DNA of 64,000 bases from Solanum dulcamara (lineage: Eukaryota > Streptophyta > Magnoliopsida > Solanales > Solanaceae), in the NCBI RefSeq assembly GCF_947179165.1, contig NC_077244.1, forward strand, positions 13,088,949 to 13,152,948, read 5' to 3'. The notes below the pieces were generated by a model. It worked only from the letters and a program-made list of their open reading frames with translations. It was not told the origin of the DNA and searched no databases. Shown here in pieces: positions 35,139 through 46,875 of this stretch (within the stretch, counting starts at the first letter, position 1; every line of letters begins with the position of its first letter). A program made the position numbers and the translations under genes.

Positions 35139-36135
35139 ATGTTCGTACCTATAGTACCATCGATGATGATGATGATACACTAATTCCCGGTAGGCCTAGA
35201 GGCAGGCCCTGTGGCATATGCAGAGGAGCACCACCAGTTCTCAATCAAGATATAGCTCCTGAGCATGTAGAAGAGCACCGGGATACCCCTATTCTTCCTC
35301 AGTCAGAGGGGCCACTACCATCAGCTTAACCTCCAGCTATACCAACTATGACCCAGTGTTACAGGCAACGATTGTTCAAATCCTCACAGCTATTAGGGTT
35401 ATACCATAGGCCCCAGCTCTAGTGGCGGATATGCCAGCATCACAGGATCTTCCATTACCTGAGGTTTAGCCATCTACACCAGCTATTGCACCCCCACTAA
35501 CAGCTCTTGAGGGTGTTATGTTATTATAAGAGTAGAAGATGTTGGGGGTCTTTCAGAGGCTGTAACCCATGATATTTTATTGAGCCATTGGTGAGGATGC
35601 AATGGAGGTTCTGACTACTTGGTAGGATCAACTCTACTCCTTAGGCATTATTGAGTCTAGAGGTGTCAATTTCACCGCTCACCAATTTTATAGGTTAGCC
35701 AGGTAGTGGTGGCATTCTTACTTATAGACCAAGCTAGTTGGGTCACCGCCGCTGTCATGGGCTCAGTTCTCAGAGGCCTTTCTAGCTTGGTACATCCCTA
35801 GAAGCATCAAGAATCGATTTTGAGATCAGTTTACTCAGCTAGAGTAGGGTAAGATGACGGTCGCCGAGTACGATGCCGAATTTCACCAACTATCCCTATA
35901 TGCTACTATGATTCTACCCACGGACAAGGCGTGAGTACGATGTTTTGTGTATGGATTGAGTCCCTATTGAGGTTGTGGACCAAGCACTTAGTTTCTACGG
36001 GCTGCTTTTTTCTGGATGTGGTAGATCATGCCCGCACTATAGAGATTATTCATTGTCAGGCCCAAGGAGGCAGTGAGAAGAGACCTAGGGATTAGGGCAG
36101 CTATAGTGGCTCCTAGTCTAGGGGCCATCATTTGA
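35139..36135 (+). pseudogene. Gypsy gag remnant
   Basis: A candidate ATG at 35139 starts a badly decayed gag. Pieces such as LIPGRPRGRPCGICRGA (about 35190), a Gln/Pro-rich stretch, and near the end GSEKRPRD then a YSGS-like stretch are the usual N-terminus and linker of chromovirus gag. Stops and frameshifts occur throughout. It ends abruptly at about 36135 just where the Gly/Arg linker before the zinc knuckle would be, joined to RT sequence. Confidence 0.65.
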
Positions 36136-38440
36136 GGGTCGTGCTTCAGACTTTGAGAGATCAGTAGCTTTATGCTAAATTTTCAAAGTGGGAGTTTTGG
36201 TTGGAGTCTGTGGCATTTCTAGGACACATGGTGTCCAAGGAGCGTATCATGGTAGATCTAGCGAAGGTTGAGGCTATTCGTGGTTGGGCTAGGTCTACGC
36301 TTGTTACAGAGATTCAGAGCTTCATTGAATTAGCTAGTTATTATAGGCACTTCATCGATGGTTTCTCAACCATTGCAACCCTGTTGACTCATTTGACCCA
36401 TTAAGATGTTCCCTTTATGTGATTTGAGGTGTATGATACGATCTTACGGAGGCTCAAGGAGTTTCTTACCACCGCTCCCATTCTGACTATTCTAGTTGAG
36501 GAAGAGAGCTTTTCAGTATATTGTAATTCTTTTGGTGTGGGTCTTGGGTGTGTTATGATGTAGAGAGGCTGGTTATAGCTTATGATTCTACACAATTGAG
36601 AGCACATGAGCACAACTACCCTACTCATGATCTAAAGTTGGCGACGGTAGTTTTCACGCTTAAAATGTGGAGGCACTACTTATACGGGGTCCATTGTGAG
36701 TTATATACATATCACCATAGCCTACAGTACATTATGAGTCAGAGAGACCTTAATTCTAGACAACGGCACTAGATTGATCTCTTAGCGGATTATGACATTT
36801 CTATCATCTATCATCCAGGAAAGGCGAATGTAGTAGTGGACACCTTGAGCCTGAAGGCGGGGAGTATGGGTAGTTTTGATTACTTGCCTACTATGGAGCG
36901 ACCCTTAGACTTAGACATCCAGACTTTGGCTAATAGGATGGTCATGTTGGACATCTCAGAATCTAAACCAATTTTGTTGTGGGAGTTCGGTCATCTCTAT
37001 TGGATCAAATTCATGGCTGAAAGTTTGAGAATTGACCATTGGTAGAGCTTTGAGAGTTGGTATTGCGAGGAGAGGGTGGCCAGGCTTCTATAGATTTAGA
37101 TGGGGTACTGCAGTTTGATGGTCTCCTTTGTGTTCCTAGAGTTGGAGACTTCATTCAGTTGATTCTATGTGAGGCCCATAATTCTAGGTACTTTATTTAT
37201 TCGGGCACCACAAATATGTATAGGGATTTGCGATAACATTACTAGTGGTGTGTCATGAGGAGAGATATAGCTGAGGGCATATCCTGTTGTTTGAGTTATC
37301 AGCAGGTTGAGGCTAAGAATTAGTGTCCTGACGGAGTGTTTCAGAGATTATCCATTCCTGAGTAAAAATAGGATCAGATCACCATGGACTTCGTGATGGG
37401 ATTATCTTGGACCCCAGAGGTAATGATGGTATTTGGGTCAACATTGATCGATTGACCAAGTCATCATACTTTATGTTAGTGCGGTCCATTTTCACTACAG
37501 ATCGTCTAGCTCAGATCTATATTCAGTAGGTGTTCTATCTTCACGGGGCACTGCACTAGTGTCTATTATATCAGATAGGGGATCTCAGTTTACTTCCAGT
37601 TTCTAAAGAGCCTTCCAGAGAGAGTTGGGCACCCAGGTTGATCTTAGCATGATATTTTATCCATAGACAAATGGCCAGTCAGAGTGTACTATTCAGGTTC
37701 CGGAGGATATTCTGCGAGCTTGTGTATTGGAGTTTAAGGGTTATTAGGAGCAGCACTTTCCTTTGTGAATTTTTCGTACAACAACAGCTACCACTCTATT
37801 ATTTAGATGGCCCCATTCAAGGCCTTATATGGTAGGCGTTATCGTACTCTGATTGGTTGGTTTGAATCTTTAGAGTTCGGGCTGCATTATACCGATATAC
37901 TCTAGGATGCCTTAGCCTGGGTCTGTGTTATTCAGGATAGGCTGAGAATGGCTTAGAATAGGCACCACAGTTATGCTGATCGCACGTTCTCCTTGCGCTT
38001 TGAGGTTGGAGATTGGGTGTTCTTACAGGTGTCACCCTTGAAGGGTGTGATAAGGTTTGATAGGAGAGGTAAGCTTAGCCCTAAGTATATTGGGTCTTTT
38101 GAGATTCTGAGAAGAGTTAGCTCGGTTGCTTATAAGCTGGATTTTCCTCCAGCATTTTCATCTATACACCCTATTTTCCATGTTTCTATGATGCATCGGT
38201 ACATCCCAGATGAGTCCTACGTACTTTAGTTGGATTCTGTTGAGTTGGATGATCGCCTGACTTTTGTTGAGAAGTCGGTTGCTATTCTAGCCAGAGATGT
38301 TCGCCAGTTTTGTTCTAGGTCCATCCTGATAGTTAAGGTCTAGTGGTGCCACCTTCTGATCGAGGAAGCTAAGTAGGAGACTGATTAGGAGATACGAGAG
38401 CAGTTCCTCAGCTTATTTGAGCCTCTAGGTATATCCTTTA
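36136..38440 (+). pseudogene. Gypsy pol remnant: late RT, RNase H, integrase, chromodomain-like end
   Basis: Begins in RT after the catalytic region: VLQTLRDQQLYAKFSKWEF, then SVAFLGHMVSKERI, ELASYYRHFIDGFSTIA. RNase H follows ([14 protein letters not shown] about 36515; ILTI upstream). Integrase: LIDRLTKSSYF (about 37445), SDRGSQFTS-like (about 37570) and SECTIQ (about 37680). Then FRFEVGDWVFLQVSPLKG-like and KLSPKYIGSFEILRRVS (38070-38120), HPIFHVSMMHRYIPDESYV, and a decayed chromodomain to about 38440. Zinc knuckle, protease and the first half of RT are absent. Many stops. Confidence 0.8.
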
Positions 38441-38905
38441 CTTTTCGAATGAAAGTTCTTTTAGTAGTGAATGTTGTAATGACCCTCTAGGTAATTTTCC
38501 TAATACTACTTTTATTTTGTTGTGTAGAGAATTCCTATAGCGACCCAGGCCATTTATGACCTGTTGGCATTGATACCTCGGTCACCTGGTCATTCGGTTG
38601 GGTTTTAGATCCATTTCCCTATTTCAGAGCTTTTATAACTTGAAAAGTTCACTTCGTTCATAATTACAGGAAATGACCTCAGAATGGAAATCTAACATTT
38701 CTGTCAGCTCTGGAATTGCCAATTTAGGCTAGTATCATGGTTGGCATAAGTACCGAGGCAATCAATATGAGTTTGGGGCTATTTGATGCTTTTGCCTTTG
38801 AAATTTGGCTTATAGTTGACTTTGGTCAATATTTTGGAAAAAGTACTTGAATGAAAATTCTAACAGCTAGGTTACCTTTGGAATGTTGAGTTTCATCTAG
38901 AATGA

Positions 38906-40475
38906 TGATACGCTCAAATTACACCTCCCTAATGAAGTATAAACCGATCATTGATCAAATATAGAACCTAACAAAGGTTAGGGTCGATCCCATGAGGAAT
39001 ATGGTTTATACTTTAGTTTAGTCGTTTATTATTTGCTTTAGTTATCAATTTATTTCTGTAAGAAAGGGGGAATTTTTATAAAACTAATTAACACTCAAAT
39101 AACAAAATCAACGAACAAGAGTAGCTATTTAATGTGGTTTAAATCAATATGAAGTGAAACTAGGGTTTTATGTGTTTCCCACGAATCCTTAACTAAGTAA
39201 ACTTTTTTTATGATTAATCCTTTCCTAGTGCGTTACATGCAGAATTGATAAGTTAATTGCACCTAAGTCCTTGATCCGGCAAATAAGTAAATTCCACTAC
39301 GCAACTTGATCCATCTATGAGTGTATGTTTTACTAACCATGATCCCAAATTTAGCTATCCGTTGATCCGTTCAAGCTAATTAGATGAAGATGATTAGCTC
39401 CAAATTTCATTGTTTAATCCCTTTTCCCATCCGCTACTTCCTTGATCTAGCAAGTAGGGATAAGGCGAGTTCTAATGTTGGACATCGTTAAAAAGCAATC
39501 AAAATGAAGGGAAAAATAATACATGCATGCACACTATTCAAGAATTACTTTTTATAAAGTTCTACATCGTTAATTCTTCATGGTTCCCAACCCTAGTTGT
39601 GAAATTAGCTGCTAATAACTATGTGATCGCAATCAATAATATTTAGGTTAAAAGAAATCATGAACTTACCATACTAATTATGAGAATCCAAAATCTTCAA
39701 TACAATCCAAATGTAAAATATTGATAACAAAAACCGGATTTCAAGAATAAAATTCCAAAAGTAGTTCAAGCTATATTCCTAAACCCAAAAATGTATAAGT
39801 ATAATAAATCTAAGAAGTGTATTTATAGACAAATAATCCTAAGTAAAATAAATTTGGAAAACATAGGAAACTTTAAGTCGGTTCGGTCTACGACTCATTT
39901 ATACGAGTTGTAATGTCTTTGATGAGTCATAGACCCACGAGTAATCCATCACACTGCACCGAGGAGCTCTTCTTCTTCACGACAGTTGTCTACGGTTTGT
40001 AACAATGAGGATAACTCGTCAACTTGAGTCGTAGACACATTCCGTGTTTCATTATCAGTAACTTCTACTATGAGTGTGTTCTATGACATTTAGGAATATA
40101 AACAAATCATAGAACTGAATCGTTATCTTCAATTTGCCTTCAGTCTTTCACTTCTATTTAACAACTTTAAATGACAACTCGTATGAATAAGAACGGGTCA
40201 TAGATTTTTCCCGTCAAATTCAACTTTAACTGCATTCCTCTCTCTTTGTTTAGGCGATTGATACCTATGACCCATAGAGGTAACTATGAGTCATAAGACT
40301 GACCCTTAATCACCAAAACTTCCTCACTTCAATGTTGTGTTTCCTCATTCCATTCTCTGACACATTTTCTTGCAAAATAAACACAACTGATAACAAATAT
40401 GCTAACAAACACTTAAAACATATGCAAATTCTCAAGTTTAAAGTATTAAAAGTAATGTAAATCCACGGTACATCA
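38906..40475 (-). mobile_element. Solo LTR of Athila-like family inside 3' LTR
   Basis: About 1570 bp. Begins tgatacgctcaaattacacc and ends cacggtacatca. On the minus strand its end carries a degenerate form of CCTGTGGGATTCGACCCC followed by the GGTTCTATATTTGATCAA-type tail, as in the LTR at 25590-46386. Flanks aatga and aacaa are an imperfect TSD; boundaries may be off by a few bases. Confidence 0.7.
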
Positions 40476-40737
40476 AACAAACCTCTGTTCGCTTCTCAAG
40501 GCTTTTGGTCTAATCTCGAGGTCTATTGTGGAATTTGGCTCAAAATGGCCCTTGGATGTGGGACCTATTTTAATTTGTAGCAACTTTGTATGGAAATTTC
40601 AAGTGCGTCATTGAGTTTGAAATGTCGAATTTGGTGGGATAACATATCTCATTTGCATGCACGGGATTCTGAATGAATTTTGATCACCCCGTTAGAGTAT
40701 TTAAACTTGGTAAAAATTTGCTTTTTAGCTGATACCT

Positions 40738-43361
40738 TATCATGACCCAAGCCTAGGGCTACGTGACATAGGGAATGAGGAACCTGGAGGTACCTCACCC
40801 AAGTCTCTTAGCATTCATTTAGCCTTTCATCAGTAATAACAATAAATATCAAGCAGAAGAAAAAGGGGAAAGCAGGACTAAGGGAGAACATCATAAAATA
40901 AGAGTCATCATCAACCTTAGATCATCATACAATTATTTCCAAACATACCTCTACTGATAGACTTGTCGGGGGATAAGACGTGTCCCTAGCTCACTCTCAA
41001 ATAAACTAACAATGAAGTACCAAAATAGGTCTCTTAATGCCTCAACATAACATATGCTAGAAAGGGGAGGAGTATTGTCCCCAAAACAATGGGAACTCAC
41101 CAAAAGTGGTCTTCAAAGAATCCAAACTAACCACGTGGAGGAGGAGGAACACCGATCCCTACATGGTGATATCATGTAGGCAAAAGATTATGTGTTAGTA
41201 CTTTGAATGTACTAAGTATGTAGGCATGCAATATGATAAAAACATTAAGACATTCATAAGGTGAAATACATGAGTGAATGTATGGATGAGTAATCAAGTA
41301 TCTAGAATTTAAATCATACATAAGTGGGAAGATGACTATAACTGACATTTAAGACCATGCGAACTATTATATAGAATCCAACATAATCCCCTACGTTGGC
41401 ATGGGGAGACTACTTGCCGGGTATAACTCCGTTCAATTTACATTCATTTATTTAACATTTAGTGGCTACAAAGGCCTAGCCTACAAGGGCTCCTATGGTG
41501 GCACATAGTTAATGAAACATGAGACTTTACTTAAGGACCCCTTCGGTCGAGTCCCCATCTACATGCTACATTCGTTGCTAAGTCAAATCTCACGGAATAG
41601 TATAATACTTAAAAATAGTCATATCATATAGCTTGAGAATTCAAACATCACATTCAGTAGAATAACTCATTAAAACCTTTAGTTTATAATATCATCATGG
41701 TTGCCATGCCCTATTTACCATCATACTAATGAACCTTGATTTATAAGAAAATTAGGTCTACAATCAGTGATGGTATTCCGGGTACCATGCTAATCGGACC
41801 TATCTTTTGGAAAAATATTCAAAAGCATTGACAACATATAGGGATGTCATATCATAACCTTAAACATTTTATTTGATTCAGTGTGAGGATTGTCCTTTCA
41901 CATTGAAACCTTACTTTGGCTAAGAAGCCCTTTCATCAATCAATTATTTTATAAAGACTCCCCTTCATAAGCAGTTACTTTATAACATTTATTAGAGTCA
42001 AACTTCATTTCAACTTTACTTCATCATAAGAAATTAGGTGGGTTCATTTCGTAAAAACCTTTCAATGCCTTTAAAGAATTCTTGCATGCATGAGAGTAAT
42101 GGAAATGCATAAAATACACATTCTTAAAACAACCCACCATCTATGTCTTAAAACTCTTTTCAAGCCTTCATATAGGCACTTTAATAACATCATAACTTCA
42201 TGAAATCAAGAGTCAATATCCATCAATATATGTAAAGAAACTTCAAATACATCATAATCTATGCATTTACAGTACTCATGTAAAAACCCATAAGATTTCA
42301 TCATTTTGAATGGGAATACTAGGTTGAGAAAACATTTGGGATCCATGGGTGGAAGGACCCATGGACGAAAACCCACATACCTTGCTTGAATTCACTAACA
42401 ATTAAAGAAAAACCTTGAAGAAATTGGAAACCCTAGCTTGAATTTGGAGAGAAACCTTGAGGGACCTTGTGAGTTCTTGCCTTAGAAGTTTTGAGAGAAT
42501 GAATTGAATAGAAGGGGGGGACCTTGAAGAGAAGAGTGTTTTAAAACTTTGAACTTTGCCATAAAAGTGTCTAGGTTCATTGATCCGAACATTAGAAAAG
42601 ACACAATTTCCCTTCATTAAATTTGGAAAATTGGCCCTACGGGACCCTTCTACAGGTCGTCGTCGTAACGACGAGTTGTGCAAACAACCTACCTCGTAGG
42701 ACTGAGAAAAGAGCCTAAAACAAAGTCTCTGAAGTTTAGGAATGACTCGTGTATACGACCCTTCCTAATGGAAATGACCCAATCCTTGGGCTCATCCCAC
42801 AAGTCCCCAAAACCTATAAAAAGTCAAGTCTCTGAATGTTTAAAAATGACCATTGTATACGACCCGTCCTCTCAGGAATGGTCCATTCTCAAGGCTTGTT
42901 CTGCAGGTCTAAAAATCTGTAAAATTCAAGTCTCTAAATGTTTACAAATGACCATTGTATACGACCCATTCTCTCAGGAATGATTTATTAGCAAGGCTCA
43001 TTCTGCAGGTCTAAAAACCTGCAAAATTTAAGTCTCTGAAGTTCAGTGATGGGTGGTCCATACAACCCATCTGAGCTTTATGACCCATCTTGCAAGTTCG
43101 TAAGACTTTTTCCTGAGGGGTCCTTGAAACTTGACCTCTGAACTTAGCTTACGTGGGGTTTTTACGACCCCGTCTTCTTGAGGGAGACTCATCCTGGAAG
43201 GTCATAGAACCTTTCCTGAGGGGAACTATAATTTTTCTTCTCGAAGGGTTGCTCTACGACCCCACCTTGTGAGCCGTAAAAGGGCTCATTCACATGGGTG
43301 GGGTTCAAAATTTTGATACTTTTCTACTTGGTTCCAAATTTCTGACTTACGGGGTCTTACA
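40738..43361 (-). mobile_element. Solo LTR inside 3' LTR, TSD TACCT/TATCT
   Basis: 2624 bp; start tatcatgacccaag (mutated TGTCACGACCC), end ggggtcttaca. Flanks tacct (40733-40737) and tatct (43362-43366) differ by one base. Minus-strand start TGTAAGACCCC. Contains a 102-bp tandem repeat. ORFs at 42402-42683, 42678-42983 and 43286-43573 are not genes; the second is the tandem repeat. Confidence 0.8.
42723..43045. repeat. 102-bp tandem repeat, three units plus part
   Basis: aagtctctgaa/aagtctctaaa starts recur at 42723, 42826, 42928 and 43030. Each unit holds a gtatacgaccc core and an aggaatg word. A forward ORF across the units repeats MTIVYDPSSQE / MTIVYDPFSQE because 102 is a multiple of three. 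Confidence 0.9.
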
Positions 43362-44769
43362 TATCTAGTGCAGGAGAAGTTTCTCTCCCCGATTGCCGAC
43401 CCTTGGCCATGTTCCCAAAGGCCCAATTCTTTGTTCTCCGCGTTCGTTGGGCCATGGACGTATTCACAGAGATATGCCTTTTTTGCCTCTATATTCATTA
43501 AACATTGTCTGCATTTGCGAAGGTAAACTATCCTGACCTCCGTGTTCGCGGGCCACTTATGCCGCGTTTGCAAAGGCCTACACCTTGGTCTTTTAATAAA
43601 AGACCAAGGACAAACTCAGTCATAACTCGTTTCTTCAAACTTCGATTTCTCCTCCATTTCTTAATCAAATTTGGTTATCCAAAGGCCTAAACTCAAGGAA
43701 ATTTCGTGGGGAATCCATTATTGAGGTAAAATTCTATTTTAGTTGCCGCTTTTAGTCATTTTTAGATGAAATTGTGTTGAACTTTGGAGGATTGTAACTT
43801 GATCATTTCAGCTTTGTTTTTAGTAATTCTTGAGGCTAAATTGTGAGTTTTTTTTTGCAAGGAACATTGCATTATGCTTGGGTTGAGTTGTGGGGTTTCT
43901 TTTCTAAGAAATTAATGAGTAAAGATGCTGCCTTATTTTTTCTCTTAGCTTAAAAGTTTGGGAATTTTTTGCATGATCGATTTGGGTTATTTTCCAATCC
44001 CGAGCTGAATTTCAATTCTATCCTTGAGTGTTGGGTGTTGTTTTGGACTGGTTTTTGGGATCAACTCCAAAATTTCAGACTCGGGTTCAACATTTCTTAT
44101 TTTAGACCGTGAAATTTGTCCATCTCTAAAAATTGTAAATTAGTATCTAAATGACCGTGACGACATTGTGATTCTATTTTTGATAGTGTGATAGTATTTT
44201 GAGGGAATTCAAAAAGAAAAAGCTTTGGCATAGTAATTTGGAGCGCGCATATTCAGCTTACAGGTAGTCTACGAGTTTCCTTCCTTTAGATTGAGCTAGA
44301 ATATGTGAACTCATGTTGAGATAGATGGAATCTTGATTGGGTAGCTTATTTTTATATCTTAGGTGTGTTAGAAATCATGTTTTAGGTTTTCATTGGTTTT
44401 TTTGGGTAATTGGAACCATATGATCCTTTCTGTTATTTGTTAGTACTATAAGAGGAGTTGACTGATTATGTTGTTGATATTGTGGAGCATGTTGTCCTTA
44501 GTATAGTTGTAAACTTGCCTTGTTTGCATTGGCGGGTTTAGATCCTTGTAGAATGATGTAGCAGGCCCGTGCCTGGTAGTTTATCCTTAGATAGACAGTA
44601 ACCTTTCTCTTATAAATACCCTTATCCATAACTCGACATGATTGCAACTTTTTGAGATGTGTCGGCGATACTAAACTTTGTGATAATTTTGTTTTGGCTT
44701 GAGTAAAAACTTTGGCGGTACATCAGTTGATTCATTAGGAAGGATATTCTCGAAACTATTAGCATCTAG

Positions 44770-45025
44770 TTGGGAAGGAGAATATTCAGCACTGGGGGAT
44801 AAATCATCTTTGAGCGTCTAGGTACCCACTCCCAACATCCATTTTGAAATTCCATCAGGGAGCATCTGGGTACCCAGCCCCAACCTCGATCATACCAATG
44901 TATAACGGAGAGCATCCAGTTACCCATTTCTTGCCTCGACTGTACTGATGTATTATGGCGAATATTTGGGTACCCAATCTCGGACTTAGCCACATTGAAT
45001 ATTCGGGTGAGCATTTGGGTCCCAG
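44770..45025. repeat. About 55-60-bp minisatellite in 3' LTR
   Basis: Counterpart of 33790-34110: repeated gagcatctgggtacccag plus tactgatgtattatgg, imperfect. Confidence 0.75.
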
Positions 45026-45714
45026 TCCTGACCTCCACTCCTAGAGCATTCCTGGTTCATTGGTTCTTAGGGGTTTTTGGTTCGTAAATGACGTGGTTCT
45101 TCGGTCTTTGGCATCGCAGATTCTTGACTCTTAGCCTTGGTAGTGTAGCTTTTCTGTGTACCAGACGGGCTTATGGGGATTTGTTCAAATTTTTATTTAA
45201 ACTTGCATACGAGTGTCCCTGTTGGGCATATCACGGCCGTGTTGGGTTTAGTTAGTTGTAGTCTCTTGGATATTACCCTTTCACTTTAGATGCGTACTAT
45301 GATTCCTATTTATGCTTATTTCTTATTGTCATATTTGTTTTATCTTTCCTGCTCAGTCGCCCTATGATGCCTACTAGGTACCGGTGTCTTGGTACTCATA
45401 CCCTATGATGTCTACTGGGTACTTTTGTCTTTGTACTCATATTATACTTTACATCTATTTTAGTGATGCAGGACCAAGCACCAACTACCATCGCAGATAT
45501 ATCAAGCTTATTGCAGTCAGTTTCGGAGACTAGGGTGATTACTTGGCATTTTGAGATCTTTTATGTCTCCTTCAGTATGGATTGGCCATATTTTTCCATT
45601 TGAGAGTAGCCAATTGTTGAATATATTTTTGGTCAACATTGGGACTTGTACTCATATTTTATTTTGGAGTAGCTTTGTACTTGTGACCTCCAGGTTCTGG
45701 GAGGGATCCTTAGT

Positions 45715-45715
<1 letters not shown>

Positions 45716-45743
<28 letters not shown>
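45716..45743. repeat. (TA)n microsatellite, about 14 units
   Basis: Sits in the 3' LTR at ccttagt...tcatg. The 5' LTR has only tatata at the matching place (about 34757), so the run expanded after integration. Confidence 0.92.
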
Positions 45744-45745
<2 letters not shown>

Positions 45746-46875
45746 TGTTTTTGTTTGCTTCCTCTTATCTATTTTGTTTCTTTTAGAATTTTCCATCCTT
45801 ATTTAGCTTCTGCCCTCAAACCCATTACTTATCATTTCGAGTTTACGGGTTCGCTTATCTACTAGTGGGTTAGAGTAGGTGCCATCATGACTTCAGAAAT
45901 TAGGTCGTGACAGTATAAAACCAAGAAGATAACTAACAACAAGAACTCAGGACTTCTAAACCCCATCTAATGATTGATGTTGTAGCAAGGTTAACCAACG
46001 TAGAGTAATTGTTAAGAATAATATTGTCAACCTTTGTAGTTCAAAAGAGTAGAAGTGATATTCATCAAATTAGGTTAAAAACGCATGAATGAAATATTAT
46101 GCTTGACAATCTTCATGCCTAACACTAGAAGATTCATTACCAAAATTAACTGAAAGTAGTCATAATGTCATGGAGAACGTAATCCTAGTTACTCTCTTAA
46201 TTGATTTCTCCATTTCAAATAATATTGTTGAGGTTACTTATTATAAGCTAATCTCTAAAGATAAACATTTCCCCCAAAATTCCTCTTTTCAAGAAATAAT
46301 TGATTAATAGTTAAATATCCATATACGACTTAGTTTTTGCCTTATTCCCTGTGGGATTCGACCCCAACATAGTTGGGTTCTATATTTTTCATGACCCAAA
46401 ACCTCGAGTTATGATGACACCTACAATAATCCACCAATAGGCAAGCCAAACCATATCCCAAAATGACTAGTAATAGGCGTATCGGGTAGGAACAACTAAT
46501 AACAAGAGATACAATAATTAAAAAGATACAATTTAAAGAACACACTGGAAGAAGGGAAAATGAGAAATAATATATATAATACAAAATGAGAACTAATCCC
46601 AAAACTTGGTAGTCACATGTATAGAACTACTACAAAATATATAAGTTCCAAAAGTGGACCAAAATATACAAAGATGTGTTAAAAGATAAACACTAGTCAA
46701 ATACTAAATAGAAGGAAACAAGTACGATCCAGAACACCATAAGCTCAACCCCATCTCCAAATCCTCCTACAACTGGCTCAAAATCAGTGTTAACTACTAG
46801 TGCTCGGACCTATATTAGTGAAAACATATACAGAGTATAGTATGAGTACCAAAATAACATGTACCTAGTGGGATG

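Larger units (their letters stand above)
29089..45912 (+). mobile_element. Complete Ty3/gypsy element with nested insertions, TSD GTATA
   Basis: 16,824 bp bounded by perfect gtata duplications at 29084-29088 and 45913-45917. 5' LTR 29089-34931, PBS 34934-34947, degraded gag and pol 35139-38440, 3' LTR 38475-45912. The 5' LTR has a MITE and an LTR insertion; the 3' LTR has two LTR insertions. Subtracting these with their TSDs gives about 3169 and 3234 bp, so the two LTRs agree. The internal region is only about 3.5 kb because gag is joined directly to late RT. Non-autonomous. Confidence 0.9.
38475..45912 (+). mobile_element. 3' LTR of the 29089-45912 element
   Basis: tgtaatgaccctctagg... to ...ggtcgtgaca. 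Same body as the 5' LTR, with two insertions (38906-40475 and 40738-43361). Contains the minisatellite at 44770-45020 and an expanded TA run at 45716-45743. The forward ORF at 45551-45865 is non-coding LTR. Confidence 0.88.
25590..46386 (+). mobile_element. Athila-like 3' LTR, split by two insertions
   Basis: LTR pieces are 25590-25800, 28471-29088 and 45918-46386, about 1.3 kb in total. It begins tgatatgccag after a polypurine tract and its last part has ccctgtgggattcgacccc followed by gttgggtt, typical of these LTRs shortly before the 3' end. The last ~50 bp are missing because another LTR (46387) cuts in. Continuity is supported by perfect TSDs of both insertions: cattg around 25801-28465 and gtata around 29089-45912. 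A TATA box lies at 28710-28717. Confidence 0.7.
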
